Assembly (NCBI RefSeq): GCF_020176955.2
Contig: NZ_JAIUCZ020000013.1
Coordinates: forward strand, 124,001 to 188,000
Source: Nocardia sp. alder85J
Lineage (GTDB): Bacteria > Actinomycetota > Actinomycetes > Mycobacteriales > Mycobacteriaceae
Direction: 5' to 3'
Length of the DNA stretch: 64,000 nucleotides
Under the pieces are notes generated by a model. The model was given only the letters and a program-made list of their open reading frames with translations. It did no database searches and was not told the DNA's origin. The position numbers and the translations under genes are program-made. Within the stretch, counting starts at the first letter, position 1, and each line of letters starts with the position of its first letter. Positions 54,941 through 63,912 of the stretch are shown here, in pieces.

Positions 54941-54983
54941 CTACACCCGAAGTCAGCCGCTGTCATCACCTAGACTCGGGAGC

Positions 54984-55565
54984 ATGGCGCGTTGGGAACC
55001 CGGGACCGTGGAGCGGCTGCAACGGGCCGCGCTCGAGTTGTTCGCGAGCCGTGGCTACGAGCAGACCACCGCCACCGAGATCGCCCAGTCCGTCGGCCTG
55101 ACCGAGCGCACCTTCTTCCGGCATTTCAGCGACAAGCGCGAGGCGTTGTTCTACGGGCAGGAGCAACTCGAGCAGGCGTTCGTGGCCGGGGTGGCGGCAG
55201 CGCCGGCCGAGGTCTCGCCGCTCGAGATGGTTTGCGCCGCACTGTATTCGGCCACGGACTTCTTCCCCGACGAGCGCCGGCCGCACTCCCGGGTGCGGCA
55301 GACGGTCATCGACGCGAACCCGGCGTTGCAGGAACGCGAACTGCACAAACTCGCCCATCTGGGCCGTGCCGTCGCCGCGGCGCTGCGCGAGCGGGGGATC
55401 GGCGAACTCCCGGCCGCCCTCGCGGCGGAAACCGGGATCACCGTGTTCGGGCTGGCCTTCGCACAGTGGATCCGCGAGGGTGAGCAGCGATCCCTCGCGG
55501 ACATCGAGACCGCTGTACTACGCGAATTGCTGGACCTGACAGCGGATTACCGGCGTCGCCCGTGA
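54984..55565 (+). CDS. TetR-family transcriptional regulator
   Basis: The 193-residue protein has the HTH LQRAALELFASRGYEQTTATEIAQSVGLTERTFFRHFSDKREALF near the N-terminus and a ligand domain with YSATDFFPDERRPHSRVRQTVIDANPALQERE, typical of the TetR group that regulates SDR neighbours. It should repress itself and the divergent SDR via the 54903-54940 dyad. Confidence 0.92.
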   Translation: MARWEPGTVERLQRAALELFASRGYEQTTATEIAQSVGLTERTFFRHFSDKREALFYGQEQLEQAFVAGVAAAPAEVSPLEMVCAALYSATDFFPDERRPHSRVRQTVIDANPALQERELHKLAHLGRAVAAALRERGIGELPAALAAETGITVFGLAFAQWIREGEQRSLADIETAVLRELLDLTADYRRRP

Positions 55566-55577
55566 ACGGTTGCGCGG

Positions 55578-57245
55578 TCAGCGGCGAACCGCGTGCAGCA
55601 GGGCGAAATCCAGTGGGAGCCGCCGCTGTCCGAGCAGTGTCAGGCCCGCCGCCTCGAGCAGTGTGCCGTAGTGGCCGAAGGTCCGTTCCCGGCCGCCGAC
55701 ATTGCAGAGCATGTGCAGATCCCAGGCCGGGGCCAGTGAATCGGCGCCGGATTCGGGCAGCAGCCGCTCCACGATGTAGAGGTCGGCGTGCGCGGGCATG
55801 GCCGCGGCGCAGCGCCGCAGGATCGTGCGGCACTGCTCGTCGTCCCAGTCGTGCAGGACCCGCGACAGCAGATAGATGTCGCCGCCACCGGGCACCGTGG
55901 CGGTGAAATCGCCCGCGACCAGCTCGCAGCGGTCGAGCAGCCCGGCCGCCCGCAGGCTGGGCCGGGCCTGCTCGAGGGTGACGGCCCGCTCGAACAGCAC
56001 CCCGCGCAGCCGCGGATTCGCGTGCAGGACACCGGCGAGCAGTTCCCCGTTGCCGCCGCCGATGTCGACCACGGTGGTGGCGCCGGCGCAGTCGAGCAGA
56101 TGCCCGACCCGGCCGAACATGGCGGCGCCGGCGGCCATCGCGTCGTCGAACAGCGCCGCCCGATCGGGTTCGGCAGCGAAGTAGTCGAAATGGTGTTCGC
56201 CGAAGTGATGATCGAAGGCGGTGCGCCCGGTCTGCACGGCATAGCCGAGGTGGGCGAAGGATTCGTAGAAGTATCCGCCGTAGAGCCGGGCCAGCGGGTG
56301 CAGCGATCGGTCCGCCCCGGTGGCGAGCAGGGCGCCGGTCTCGGTCAGCGTCCAGCCGTCGGCCACGGGCCGGACCACCTCCAGATCGGTGAGGTAGCGC
56401 AGCAGCCGGACCAGGGCGTCCGGGTGGGTTCCGGTCTGCCGTGCCAGGTCGGCGGCGGTGCAGCCGGGTGCGACGGCCAGCCGGTCCGCGACGCCCAGTT
56501 CGGCGGCGGCGGCCAGCGCCTGGGTGGCCCACGCGCCGGTCAGCAGCCGCAGCAATCGGGTGGCCGGATCGGTGGTGTCGGCCAGATGGGTGTCCAGCAC
56601 CTCCGGATGATGGCCGGCGACGAACAGTTCCAGCCGCCGGTACTGCGGCCGGACCGGCCCGGTACCGGCGAAGTACAGCACGGTGCTGTCCTGGTGCTCG
56701 TTGTAGCCGCCGCCGTCGCTGCGCAGCCGTCCGGGGCCGGTGAGCAGTGCCCGCAGCCCGGTGAGCGTGACGGAGTCGACCGGGCCGGTGGCGAGCGCCA
56801 CGTGCGCCTCGTGGGTGGCCGCGCGTTCGGCGGCCGCCACCTCCTCGGGCGCGTCCACCAGCGCGAATATCTCTATCTCGCAAGGGGTTCCGTCACCCGC
56901 CGGGACGGCCGCGTGCACGATGGACAAGGCCAGGGTGTCGGCCGGCAGTCCGTGCCGCGTGGCCAGTCGCTGCCGCACCACCACGCTGGGCACGGGCGGG
57001 CCGGCGGTGATGTCGTGCGTCGCCAGCGCCTCGTCCAGCGCGTCGAGGTCCGGTGGGAACACCAGCACCGCGGCGTGCGCGAGCCGGCAGTGCGCGGCGA
57101 CCGCGGCCCGCTGGCCGTCGGTCAGATCGGGCACCATGGCCGCGAGAACGCGTGTGCTGTCGTGGGATCCGATGAAACGAACGGCCGCGTCCACCTGTGT
57201 CAGGTCGGCCGGGTCGAGAGTCGATAGTGCCAGCGAACGGGTCAT
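55578..57245 (-). CDS. SAM-dependent O-methyltransferase with an extra N-terminal domain
   Basis: The 555-residue protein: residues about 225-555 are a complete plant/actinobacterial-type O-methyltransferase (dimerisation winged helix LGVADRLAVAPGCTAADLARQTG; SAM site VVDIGGGNGELLAG; HDWDDEQC with catalytic His). Residues 1-220 form an additional alpha/beta domain (SLALSTLDPADLTQ...) I do not recognise. CAGGAGG precedes the ATG. Fifteen bases after the PobA-type gene, so one operon; it may methylate that enzyme's phenolic product. Confidence 0.85.
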   Translation of the reverse strand: MTRSLALSTLDPADLTQVDAAVRFIGSHDSTRVLAAMVPDLTDGQRAAVAAHCRLAHAAVLVFPPDLDALDEALATHDITAGPPVPSVVVRQRLATRHGLPADTLALSIVHAAVPAGDGTPCEIEIFALVDAPEEVAAAERAATHEAHVALATGPVDSVTLTGLRALLTGPGRLRSDGGGYNEHQDSTVLYFAGTGPVRPQYRRLELFVAGHHPEVLDTHLADTTDPATRLLRLLTGAWATQALAAAAELGVADRLAVAPGCTAADLARQTGTHPDALVRLLRYLTDLEVVRPVADGWTLTETGALLATGADRSLHPLARLYGGYFYESFAHLGYAVQTGRTAFDHHFGEHHFDYFAAEPDRAALFDDAMAAGAAMFGRVGHLLDCAGATTVVDIGGGNGELLAGVLHANPRLRGVLFERAVTLEQARPSLRAAGLLDRCELVAGDFTATVPGGGDIYLLSRVLHDWDDEQCRTILRRCAAAMPAHADLYIVERLLPESGADSLAPAWDLHMLCNVGGRERTFGHYGTLLEAAGLTLLGQRRLPLDFALLHAVRR

Positions 57246-57260
57246 TGCGTCCTCCTGGGT

Positions 57261-58445
57261 TCAGATGTCGACGTAGCTTTCGGCGAAGAAGTCCCGATGA
57301 GAACGCGAGGTGGCCAGGCTGTGCAGTTGCGCGCGTTGCAGGTCGCGGCGGAAGGCGGCCCGCGGCCCGACCGGCGGATGCAGCAGCTCGATCATGGTGT
57401 GCGAGAACTGTTGTGCCCGAAGAATTCTCGGTAGGAAATCGATCGAGTACCGGTCCAGTGCGGAACTGTCGCCGTCGCGGACCGCGAGGGTCAGCGCCTG
57501 CGCCAGGTCCCGCGCCCCGAGGATGGCGAGGTTGGCGCCCTTGGCCGCCGAGGGGCTGATCGAGGTGGCCGAGTCGCCCGCGAGGAACAGCCGCCCCTCC
57601 TGGATCGGATCGAGGATCTCCGACCGCAGATGCACCAGGCTGCGCTCGATGATCGCGCCCTCACACAGCGGTCCGTACCGATCGGCGCCCAGGCGCCGGG
57701 ACAGCTCCGACCAGATCCGCTGTTCGCTCCACCGCAGCGGATCGTCGTCCGGGCCGCATTGCAGGTAGTACCGGGTGACGTCGGGGCTGCGCGGCATCTG
57801 CCCGGCGAATCCGTCGGCGTGCACGCCGTAGACGACCGTCGCGGTGGTGGGCGGGGCCTGGGCCAGCAGCGCCAGCCAGGTGATGTCGTATTCGTTCGTG
57901 GTCCGGGCGACGGTGACGACCTGCCGGGCCAGGCCGCGGGCGCCGTCGCACCCGGCGAGATAGCGTGCGGTGACCCGATGTTCGCGGCCGTCGGCATCGC
58001 GGGCGAGCACCTCGGGCCGGTCGCCGAAGCGGTCGTGGACGGCCGTCGCGGTGTGCTCGAAGCGCAGATCCCCACCGCGGCGCAGATATTCCGCGGCCAG
58101 ATCGGTCACCAGATGCTGCTGCGGATACACCGTATGGGCTTCCCCTCGCCCCAGCTCACCGTAGTTCAGCTCGAAACGACCTGCGGCACTGCGGAACTCG
58201 CACACGCTGTGGGTCTGCCCGCGGGCGCGCAGCCCGGCGTCGAGGCCGTGCTCGCGCAACACCGCGACACTGTCCGGCGCCAGGAATCCGGCGCGGGCGC
58301 GCTGCTCGATATGGGCGCGGCTGCGCCGCTCCAGGACGATGCACTCGACCCCGGCCGCCCGCAACAGGTTGCCGAGCACGAGACCGGCCGGGCCCGCGCC
58401 CAGGATGACTACCGCGGTGGTGTGGGTACTGCCTTCGGCGCGCAC
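57261..58445 (-). CDS. PobA-type FAD-dependent aromatic hydroxylase
   Basis: The 394-residue flavoprotein has VVILGAGPAGLVLG for FAD, the GCDGARG segment (YLAGCDGARGLAR) and GRLFLAGDSATSISPSAAKGANLAI. The whole layout is that of 4-hydroxybenzoate 3-monooxygenase. The substrate may differ; the neighbour methyltransferase suggests a biosynthetic use. GTG 58445 is the assigned start, without a clear ribosome site. Confidence 0.85.
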   Translation of the reverse strand: MRAEGSTHTTAVVILGAGPAGLVLGNLLRAAGVECIVLERRSRAHIEQRARAGFLAPDSVAVLREHGLDAGLRARGQTHSVCEFRSAAGRFELNYGELGRGEAHTVYPQQHLVTDLAAEYLRRGGDLRFEHTATAVHDRFGDRPEVLARDADGREHRVTARYLAGCDGARGLARQVVTVARTTNEYDITWLALLAQAPPTTATVVYGVHADGFAGQMPRSPDVTRYYLQCGPDDDPLRWSEQRIWSELSRRLGADRYGPLCEGAIIERSLVHLRSEILDPIQEGRLFLAGDSATSISPSAAKGANLAILGARDLAQALTLAVRDGDSSALDRYSIDFLPRILRAQQFSHTMIELLHPPVGPRAAFRRDLQRAQLHSLATSRSHRDFFAESYVDI

Positions 58446-58616
58446 GGATGAGAAACCTAGATCAACAGTCCAGGTTTGTCAGAACAACCACGCCGTGTCG
58501 GGACCGATGTGGCGAAGGCGACATTGCGGGCGCGGCCGCGGCCGGTGCGACATTCACAATGAATCATGCTGCGCGCAATGGTGTTTCGCGCACCAACCGG
58601 ACCGTACCCTCGGCCG

Positions 58617-58988
58617 ATGCGGTCATTGCGGCGATCGGTACCCGCCGATACGGAGGTGGTGCGGCAGGCCCCTGGCGTGGGGGTGGGGCACGACATGTGG
58701 GACCCGGCCCGCTGGCGGCCACGAGCGGTGCTGCGACGCGTCGGCCGCCGGCTCGGCGCCACCCGGGCCCGGCGGGTGGCCGTGCGGTTGCTGTCGGCGG
58801 TCGTGGCACTGTTCGTGATCCCGGTGAGCGTCGGCGCGGTGGCCGGGGCGCAGCCTCGCACCGAGGCGGCCGGGACCACCACCACCCTCCGAGGCGATTC
58901 CGGTCTTCTGATCCGCCGGGCGGGCACGGGTTTTCGCGGTGGCCGCCGGTTCAGTTCAGGTCGTAGGTGTATCGGCTGGTCGGGATGA
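58617..58988 (+). other. Possible truncated exported-protein gene
   Basis: From ATG 58617 the frame gives a basic N-terminus and a convincing signal peptide (VRLLSAVVALFVIPVSVGAVAGAQP), but only about 45 further residues of low complexity before a stop that lies antisense to the EthD gene. It looks like the start of a secreted protein whose mature part was deleted. Weak support. Confidence 0.3.
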
Positions 58989-59610
58989 GGTCGAGATTGC
59001 GGTCCGCGCCGAACGCGGCGATGCTGTGCAGCATCCGGGTCAGGCGGGAGCGGAGTTCGGTCTCGTCGCCCGCGCTGCCCCAGAACGCGTGCGGATCGGT
59101 CATCGCGGCCATCGGGAAGAGTTCCTCGACCAGCCCGTCGACCGCCGGGCCGCCGGTGATCGGCGCGAGTACGGTGTTCTGGACATAGCCGAAGGTCGCC
59201 TGGGTCTCGATCGCGATCGTGGTGTGCGTGCCGTGCCAGTACCGCAACCAGTCGGCCCTGGTCATGCCGTCCGGGATGCGGAGCAGCGCGATATTGGCCA
59301 GGGCCGCGCAGCGCTGCCCGTTCGGGGTCGGCGGTGGCGGCAGCGGCGTGCGTTCGTCGACGATCCATCCCTCGAGTCCGGCGGCGGCCGCGGCCAGCAG
59401 CGGGGTGATCGCGGTGTGGTCGTCGCAGTGCACGCTGACGATCGCGGTCACCGGTTCGGGGTAGGTGCCGATGCGCGTCTGTGCCGCGGCGACATCGGCG
59501 TCGGATACGTTGACCTGCAACGCCGTAGCACCGGCCCGCGCCAGCTCGTGATGCAGTGCCCGGTCGTGCAGCGCCGTGGTCTCGCCCCAGAGGGCGTACA
59601 TCAATTTCAT
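58951..59610 (-). CDS. EthD-domain protein
   Basis: The 219-residue dimeric alpha-beta barrel protein has LRIPDGMTRADWLRYWHGTHTTIAIETQATFGYVQNTVL, the EthD hallmark (W...WHxxH). EthD-like proteins assist in degradation or modification of aromatic or ether compounds. GAAAGG precedes ATG 59610. Possibly linked to the PobA-type pathway upstream. Confidence 0.85.
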   Translation of the reverse strand: MKLMYALWGETTALHDRALHHELARAGATALQVNVSDADVAAAQTRIGTYPEPVTAIVSVHCDDHTAITPLLAAAAAGLEGWIVDERTPLPPPPTPNGQRCAALANIALLRIPDGMTRADWLRYWHGTHTTIAIETQATFGYVQNTVLAPITGGPAVDGLVEELFPMAAMTDPHAFWGSAGDETELRSRLTRMLHSIAAFGADRNLDLIPTSRYTYDLN

Positions 59611-59742
59611 GGTGTGCCTTTCGATACTGCTGCCCATGATGGTGACCGCCCGGCGCGCGGCGCGGGGGAAGTTCCGGTGTCCGGGATCGGAGCGGGATGC
59701 GACATCCGGGGGCCGCACGGCCCCGGCCCGAGGAGGAATCTC

Positions 59743-59865
59743 GTGAAGCGCATGACGTCGAAGGCGGCGGTGGCCGGTGGCATCGGGCTCGCCGGGGTGG
59801 GTCAGGCGTCGGGGCGGAAGAGGATTCGGAAGGACGTGCCGTGGCCGGGGGCGGTCGAGAGGTAG
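59743..59865 (+). pseudogene. N-terminal remnant of a small exported protein
   Basis: A perfect AGGAGG site precedes GTG 59743. The first about 20 codons (MKRMTSKAAVAGGIGLAGVG) look like the start of a signal peptide, then the frame enters the antisense of the histidine kinase 3' end and stops at 59865. The translation signals survive but the gene body is gone, so a deletion is likely. Confidence 0.5.
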
Positions 59866-61289
59866 ATGCGGGCGTCGTGCGCGGCGAGGATCGCGGTCAC
59901 GATGGCCAGTCCCAGTCCGGAACCGCTGGTGCGCGCGCGGGACCGGTCGGTGCGGTAGAACCGGTCGAAGACGTGCCGCGCCTGATCCGGCGGGATGCCG
60001 GGGCCGCTGTCGCGCACCTCGACGGCAATGAAATCACCGGTCCCGGCATCGTTTTCGTCGGCGCCGGAGACCGCGACCGGGTTCGGCGGCGGGGTCGTGG
60101 CGGGTGCCACGGTCACATCGATCTCGGCGGTCGGCGGGGTGTGGGTCAGGGCATTGTCGACCAGGTTGGTGATCACCTGGCGCAGCCGGTGTTCGTCGCC
60201 GAGGATGTGCTGTGCACCGGCTGGAATGTGCAGCCGCAGAGTGCGTTCCGGCGCGCGGATGCCGGCGTCGTGCACGACCTCCCCGGCCACCGCGGCCAGA
60301 TCCACCTGGGCCAGATCGAGGGGGCGCTCCTCGTCGAGTTCGGCCAGCAACAGCAGATCCTCGACCAGCACCCCCATCCGGGTGGCCTCCTGCTCGATCC
60401 GGCTCATCATGTGCCCGACGTCGGCGGTGGTCGCCGCGCCGCCGTGCCGGTAGAGCTCGGCGTAGCCGCGGATCGAGGTCAGCGGGGTGCGCAGTTCGTG
60501 GGAGGCGTCGGCGACGAAGGCCCGCAGCCGGGCCTCGGAATCCGCGAGCCGGTGCAGGGTGGTCGACAGGCGGCCCAGCATCACGTTGAACGCGCGGCCG
60601 AGCCGGCCCACCTCCGTGTGCGGATCGACGTCCGTCACCCGGCGGTCGATATCGCCCTCGGCGATCGCCTCGGCGGTGTGCTCGACCCGGGTCAGCGGCG
60701 ACAGTCCGGCCCGGACCAGCAGGGCCGCGACGATGCCGAGCACGCACAGCAGGACCGCGCCGGTCACCAGCTCGATCGTGCGGAGTTGCGCGATGGTGGT
60801 GTAGTAGGTGTCGAGCGGGATCGCGACCGCCGCGGTGCCGCCCTCCGGTTCGAAGGGGTCCGGCGGCTGGACCACCACGGCCACCCGCCACTTGGTGTTG
60901 CCGTCGCGCTCACCGATGGTGAAGGGTCTGCTGCCGCGCGCGCGGACCGACGCGGTGTCCATCGGCGGTAGCAGCAGGGTGGAATCGCCGATGCCCAGTC
61001 GTCCGCCCAGGGTGCCGTCCGGGTCGTAGAACAGCAGTCGCGAGGTGGACGGGAACAGCAGATCGTCGCCGGCCGACGAGGGCGGCGTGGGTGGCGGCGG
61101 GGGCCGATAGGCCGACACCAGTCCCACGGTGACGCGATCGATCTGGTCGTCGATGCGGGCCAGTTGCGAGCGGCCGAGCAGCGCGGTGCTCAGGGTGCCG
61201 AACACGACCATCCCGGCCGCGGTGATGCCCAGCACGGCCGCCAGCAGCCGGGTGCGGAGGGTCCAGCGGCGCAGCCGTGGGCGGCTCAT
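59802..61289 (-). CDS. Sensor histidine kinase
   Basis: This protein of about 495 residues has TM1 at about 14-35, an extracytoplasmic domain with a Pro-rich run, TM2 near 170-190, HAMP, the dimerisation box ASHELRTPLTSIRGY with phospho-His, N box TNLVDNALTH, and G boxes RDSGPGI and GSGLGLAIV. OmpR-class partner of the next gene upstream. Resembles the TcrY/TrcS group of mycobacteria. ATG 61289 is preferred. Confidence 0.92.
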   Translation of the reverse strand: MSRPRLRRWTLRTRLLAAVLGITAAGMVVFGTLSTALLGRSQLARIDDQIDRVTVGLVSAYRPPPPPTPPSSAGDDLLFPSTSRLLFYDPDGTLGGRLGIGDSTLLLPPMDTASVRARGSRPFTIGERDGNTKWRVAVVVQPPDPFEPEGGTAAVAIPLDTYYTTIAQLRTIELVTGAVLLCVLGIVAALLVRAGLSPLTRVEHTAEAIAEGDIDRRVTDVDPHTEVGRLGRAFNVMLGRLSTTLHRLADSEARLRAFVADASHELRTPLTSIRGYAELYRHGGAATTADVGHMMSRIEQEATRMGVLVEDLLLLAELDEERPLDLAQVDLAAVAGEVVHDAGIRAPERTLRLHIPAGAQHILGDEHRLRQVITNLVDNALTHTPPTAEIDVTVAPATTPPPNPVAVSGADENDAGTGDFIAVEVRDSGPGIPPDQARHVFDRFYRTDRSRARTSGSGLGLAIVTAILAAHDARIYLSTAPGHGTSFRILFRPDA

Positions 61290-61389
61290 CGGATGTCCCC
61301 GCGGGCGACCGCGCTGCCGCAACCGGCGCGCCGGTGGCGGCAGAAGGTGCGGTGGGTGGCGGGTCGTCCGGAGCGACCGGGGATGTCGC

Positions 61390-62115
61390 TCATAGCGTCC
61401 GATCCGACCCGCGCAGGACGTAGCCGAGGCCGCACACGGTGTGGATCAGCGGGGGTCCTCCGGCGTCGACCTTCTGCCGCACGTGGCTGATGAAGGTCTC
61501 CACGACCCGGCTGGTGCGCTTCTCGCCGGCGCCCCACACGTTCTCCAGGATCTGGTTGCGGCTCACCACTTTTCCGGCGTTCAGCAGCAGATATCCGAGC
61601 AGATCGAACTCCCTGGGCGACAACCGGATCGGCGTGTCGCCGCGCCACACCTGATGGGTGTCGGCATCCAGCACGAGATCGGCGTAGCGCAGCCGTTCGG
61701 TCTCGTCCTCGGGTCGCGCGGTCCGGCGCAGGATGGCCCGCAGCCGTACCACGACCTCCTCGAGGCTGAAGGGTTTGCTGACGTAGTCGTCGGCGCCGGC
61801 GGTCAGCCCGCCGACGCGATCGGACACGGCGTCGCGAGCGGTGAGGAACAGCACCGGCGCCTCGTAACCGGTGCTACGCAGTTGCTGCGCCACCGCGAAT
61901 CCGTCGATATCCGGCAGCATCACGTCCAGTACCACGATGTCGGGCCGGTGCACGGCGGCGACCGACAGCGCGCCGGCGCCGTCGGCGGCCGAATACACCT
62001 CGAATCCGTTCAGGCGCAGCGCGGACCCGAGCAGGTCCAGGATGAACGGTTCGTCGTCGACCACCAGGACGGTGGCCGGGGCCGATTCGTCGAAAGTGTC
62101 GTTCACGGCATTCAC
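61390..62115 (-). CDS. OmpR-family response regulator
   Basis: The 241-residue protein has a receiver domain (ATVLVVDDEPF, phospho-Asp in IVVLDVMLPD, Lys in VSKPF) and a C-terminal winged helix (RLSPREFDLLGYLLLNAGKVVSRNQILENVWG). GTG 62115 overlaps the stop of the MspA-like gene as GTGA. It precedes the kinase by about 100 bases; together they form a two-component system. Confidence 0.92.
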   Translation of the reverse strand: MNAVNDTFDESAPATVLVVDDEPFILDLLGSALRLNGFEVYSAADGAGALSVAAVHRPDIVVLDVMLPDIDGFAVAQQLRSTGYEAPVLFLTARDAVSDRVGGLTAGADDYVSKPFSLEEVVVRLRAILRRTARPEDETERLRYADLVLDADTHQVWRGDTPIRLSPREFDLLGYLLLNAGKVVSRNQILENVWGAGEKRTSRVVETFISHVRQKVDAGGPPLIHTVCGLGYVLRGSDRTL

Positions 62116-62573
62116 GATAATTTCCCGGCCCTCGGACTCGCGCACGGCGAACCCGTCCGGGCGGCGATGGTGTGGATCAGGGCGCCGCCGTCGCTCCCGC
62201 CGGCCTTGCTGTCGCTCTGCCCGGCGCTGTCGCCGCTGCCCTTCGCGTGCACCCCGCTGCCGAGATCGACCTGGCACCCGACCACATATCCGGTCTGCAA
62301 GGTGCCCGAGGTCGCCCCGTCGATGGTCGCGAACACGGTCCCGGACATGCTGGCCGTCCGCGACAACCCGTTGGACGCCAGCGACGGCGAGAGCACCGCC
62401 TGCTCGCCGGTCCGGGTCAGATCCACCTGGACCCCCGTCGCGGTGGTCAGCGCCTGCTCACCGTCCGGCAGCGGTACCTGCGTGTCGGCTTGTCCCACTC
62501 CGGCCCCGAGCAGCACCACGGCGACCCCCAGCCCGGCTCCGGTCAGCCAGCGGCCGCCTTCACTTACCTTCAT
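62112..62573 (-). CDS. Shortened MspA-family porin-like protein
   Basis: The 153-residue exported protein has a signal peptide (WLTGAGLGVAVVLLGAGVGQA) and the first half of an MspA domain (PDGEQALTTATGVQVDLTRTGEQAVLSPSL, SGTVFATIDGATSGTLQTGYVVGCQVDL). MspA proteins are about 210 residues; here the C-terminal beta strands and final Cys region are replaced by an Ala/Gly/Ser-rich tail. Probably not a working pore. Coupled by GTGA to the response regulator. Confidence 0.7.
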   Translation of the reverse strand: MKVSEGGRWLTGAGLGVAVVLLGAGVGQADTQVPLPDGEQALTTATGVQVDLTRTGEQAVLSPSLASNGLSRTASMSGTVFATIDGATSGTLQTGYVVGCQVDLGSGVHAKGSGDSAGQSDSKAGGSDGGALIHTIAARTGSPCASPRAGKLS

Positions 62574-62906
62574 CGGTCACCTTCGGTCGCTGATTCAGCA
62601 AATGCCGATACCGTGACATCCGAATGTCAAGGTTTGCTGGCAGTAACCTGAATGTTCTGTGTAGGCGCTGGGAAAGTGCCGATTATCTGATATGTCCGCA
62701 TTGGTGCCGATGGTGCGAGTCGGCCACCCGCGGCGGCGTAAGGGGCCACGTTGGCCCGCCCCCTCTCCCGCGCGGCCCGTACCGTCGGCCGGCCCTCCGT
62801 CATCGCGTCGTCTCGGCTGCCCGAGCGCTGCGGCCGAGCCGGTACGGCTTCGGTTCGACGTGCGAGAAATGCTGTCGTGCAACGACTACCGGTCGGCTCG
62901 CGTCGC
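62574..62906. other. Intergenic stretch between two minus-strand genes
   Basis: About 330 bases. Both strands have open frames, but they are Pro/Arg-rich and lack start signals. An AT-rich part at 62590-62700 upstream of the MspA-like gene is the likely promoter region. Confidence 0.4.
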
Positions 62907-63584
62907 CTACCGGAGCGACACGGTGGTGCCCCCGGAGAACATCGAGTCGTGCAGCACGATGTGGTCCGGTGCGGCGTCCGCCGGTAGATCGAAGGCCACC
63001 TGTGCGGTGATCGCGTTGCCGGGGTTGATATCCGCGTAGAGGCTGGTATTGGCTTGCAGGTTCATTGCGGCTGCCGCATCGTTGCCGAACTTGCGGTTCT
63101 GCGCATCGAAGAGATCCTGATCCGACGGCGAGAACCCATACGGCACATTGGATATGTTCTTCACGGTGAGCGACACGATGGTGTAGGCACCCTGTGCAGT
63201 CTTTCGCATGAACGGGTTGTCGCCGACCGTGCTCACACCGGATTGCACCGCGGTGACCGTGAATTCGAATTTTCCGTCCCGAACCGGGGTATTCGGTCCC
63301 GCGGTCGCGCGGGCCTCCGGCGCGACCGCGGGTTGCCCGGTGCCGCCCGGTGCCGCCGCACCCGCGGCAGCGGTCACCCGCGCGGATGCGGCCGGCCTGT
63401 CGCTGCCGTGAGCGAGCAGGCCGCCCACACCGCACAGCGCGATGATTGCCACCACCACGATCAGAAGTATCAGTCCGGCATTGCTCTTCTTGCGTGGTGG
63501 CGGTGGGAAGTGTCCGGGGTACGGCGGGCGGCCGGGGCCGACCGGCGGATAAGGTTGCTGCGGGTACGGGCCGGGGTAGTTCAT
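62907..63584 (-). CDS. DUF4352-type membrane-anchored protein
   Basis: The 225-residue protein has a Pro/Tyr/Gly-rich cytosolic start (PGPYPQQPYPPVGPGRPPY), one TM helix (AGLILLIVVVAIIALCGVGGLLA) and an extracytoplasmic Ig-like DUF4352 domain (GKFEFTVTAVQSGVSTVG..., VSLTVKNISNVPYGFSPSDQDLFDAQNRKF). CCGGAGAAA precedes ATG 63584. Common in Mycobacteriales; function unknown. Confidence 0.85.
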   Translation of the reverse strand: MNYPGPYPQQPYPPVGPGRPPYPGHFPPPPRKKSNAGLILLIVVVAIIALCGVGGLLAHGSDRPAASARVTAAAGAAAPGGTGQPAVAPEARATAGPNTPVRDGKFEFTVTAVQSGVSTVGDNPFMRKTAQGAYTIVSLTVKNISNVPYGFSPSDQDLFDAQNRKFGNDAAAAMNLQANTSLYADINPGNAITAQVAFDLPADAAPDHIVLHDSMFSGGTTVSLR

Positions 63585-63912
63585 GAGTTTCTCCGGTAAT
63601 TGTGAGCGTGGCGATCGCTGTGCGCCGTGACGACTCGGCCGGAATGGCACACGCGATGTCGCAATCATCGGCTCGGCAATCGTCTGGAGCTGAATTGTGC
63701 TGTCGTGGACGACTTTCGCGTTGCGATCACCCGTGGCTGTATTCGATGGTCCGAGCAACGAAGAATCTCATGATGCCGCAGCGGCCGCAATCGGGTTGCC
63801 CGACATAGGTGATTCGATGCGGGGTATTCCAGACTTCTGGACCGGACCGGTCGGTCGCGCCGAATGCGGCTCGCGATGGCCGGTACGACATTGCCCGGTT
63901 GTGCCGCGTCGG
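63585..63912. other. Intergenic stretch
   Basis: About 330 bases upstream of the DUF4352 gene. No gene or RNA recognised; it should contain that gene's promoter. Confidence 0.35.

Noticed and set aside
62692..63039. Plus-strand open frame opposite the DUF4352 gene
   Set aside because: Pro/Arg-rich composition, antisense to a well-supported gene, no ribosome site; a high-GC shadow frame.
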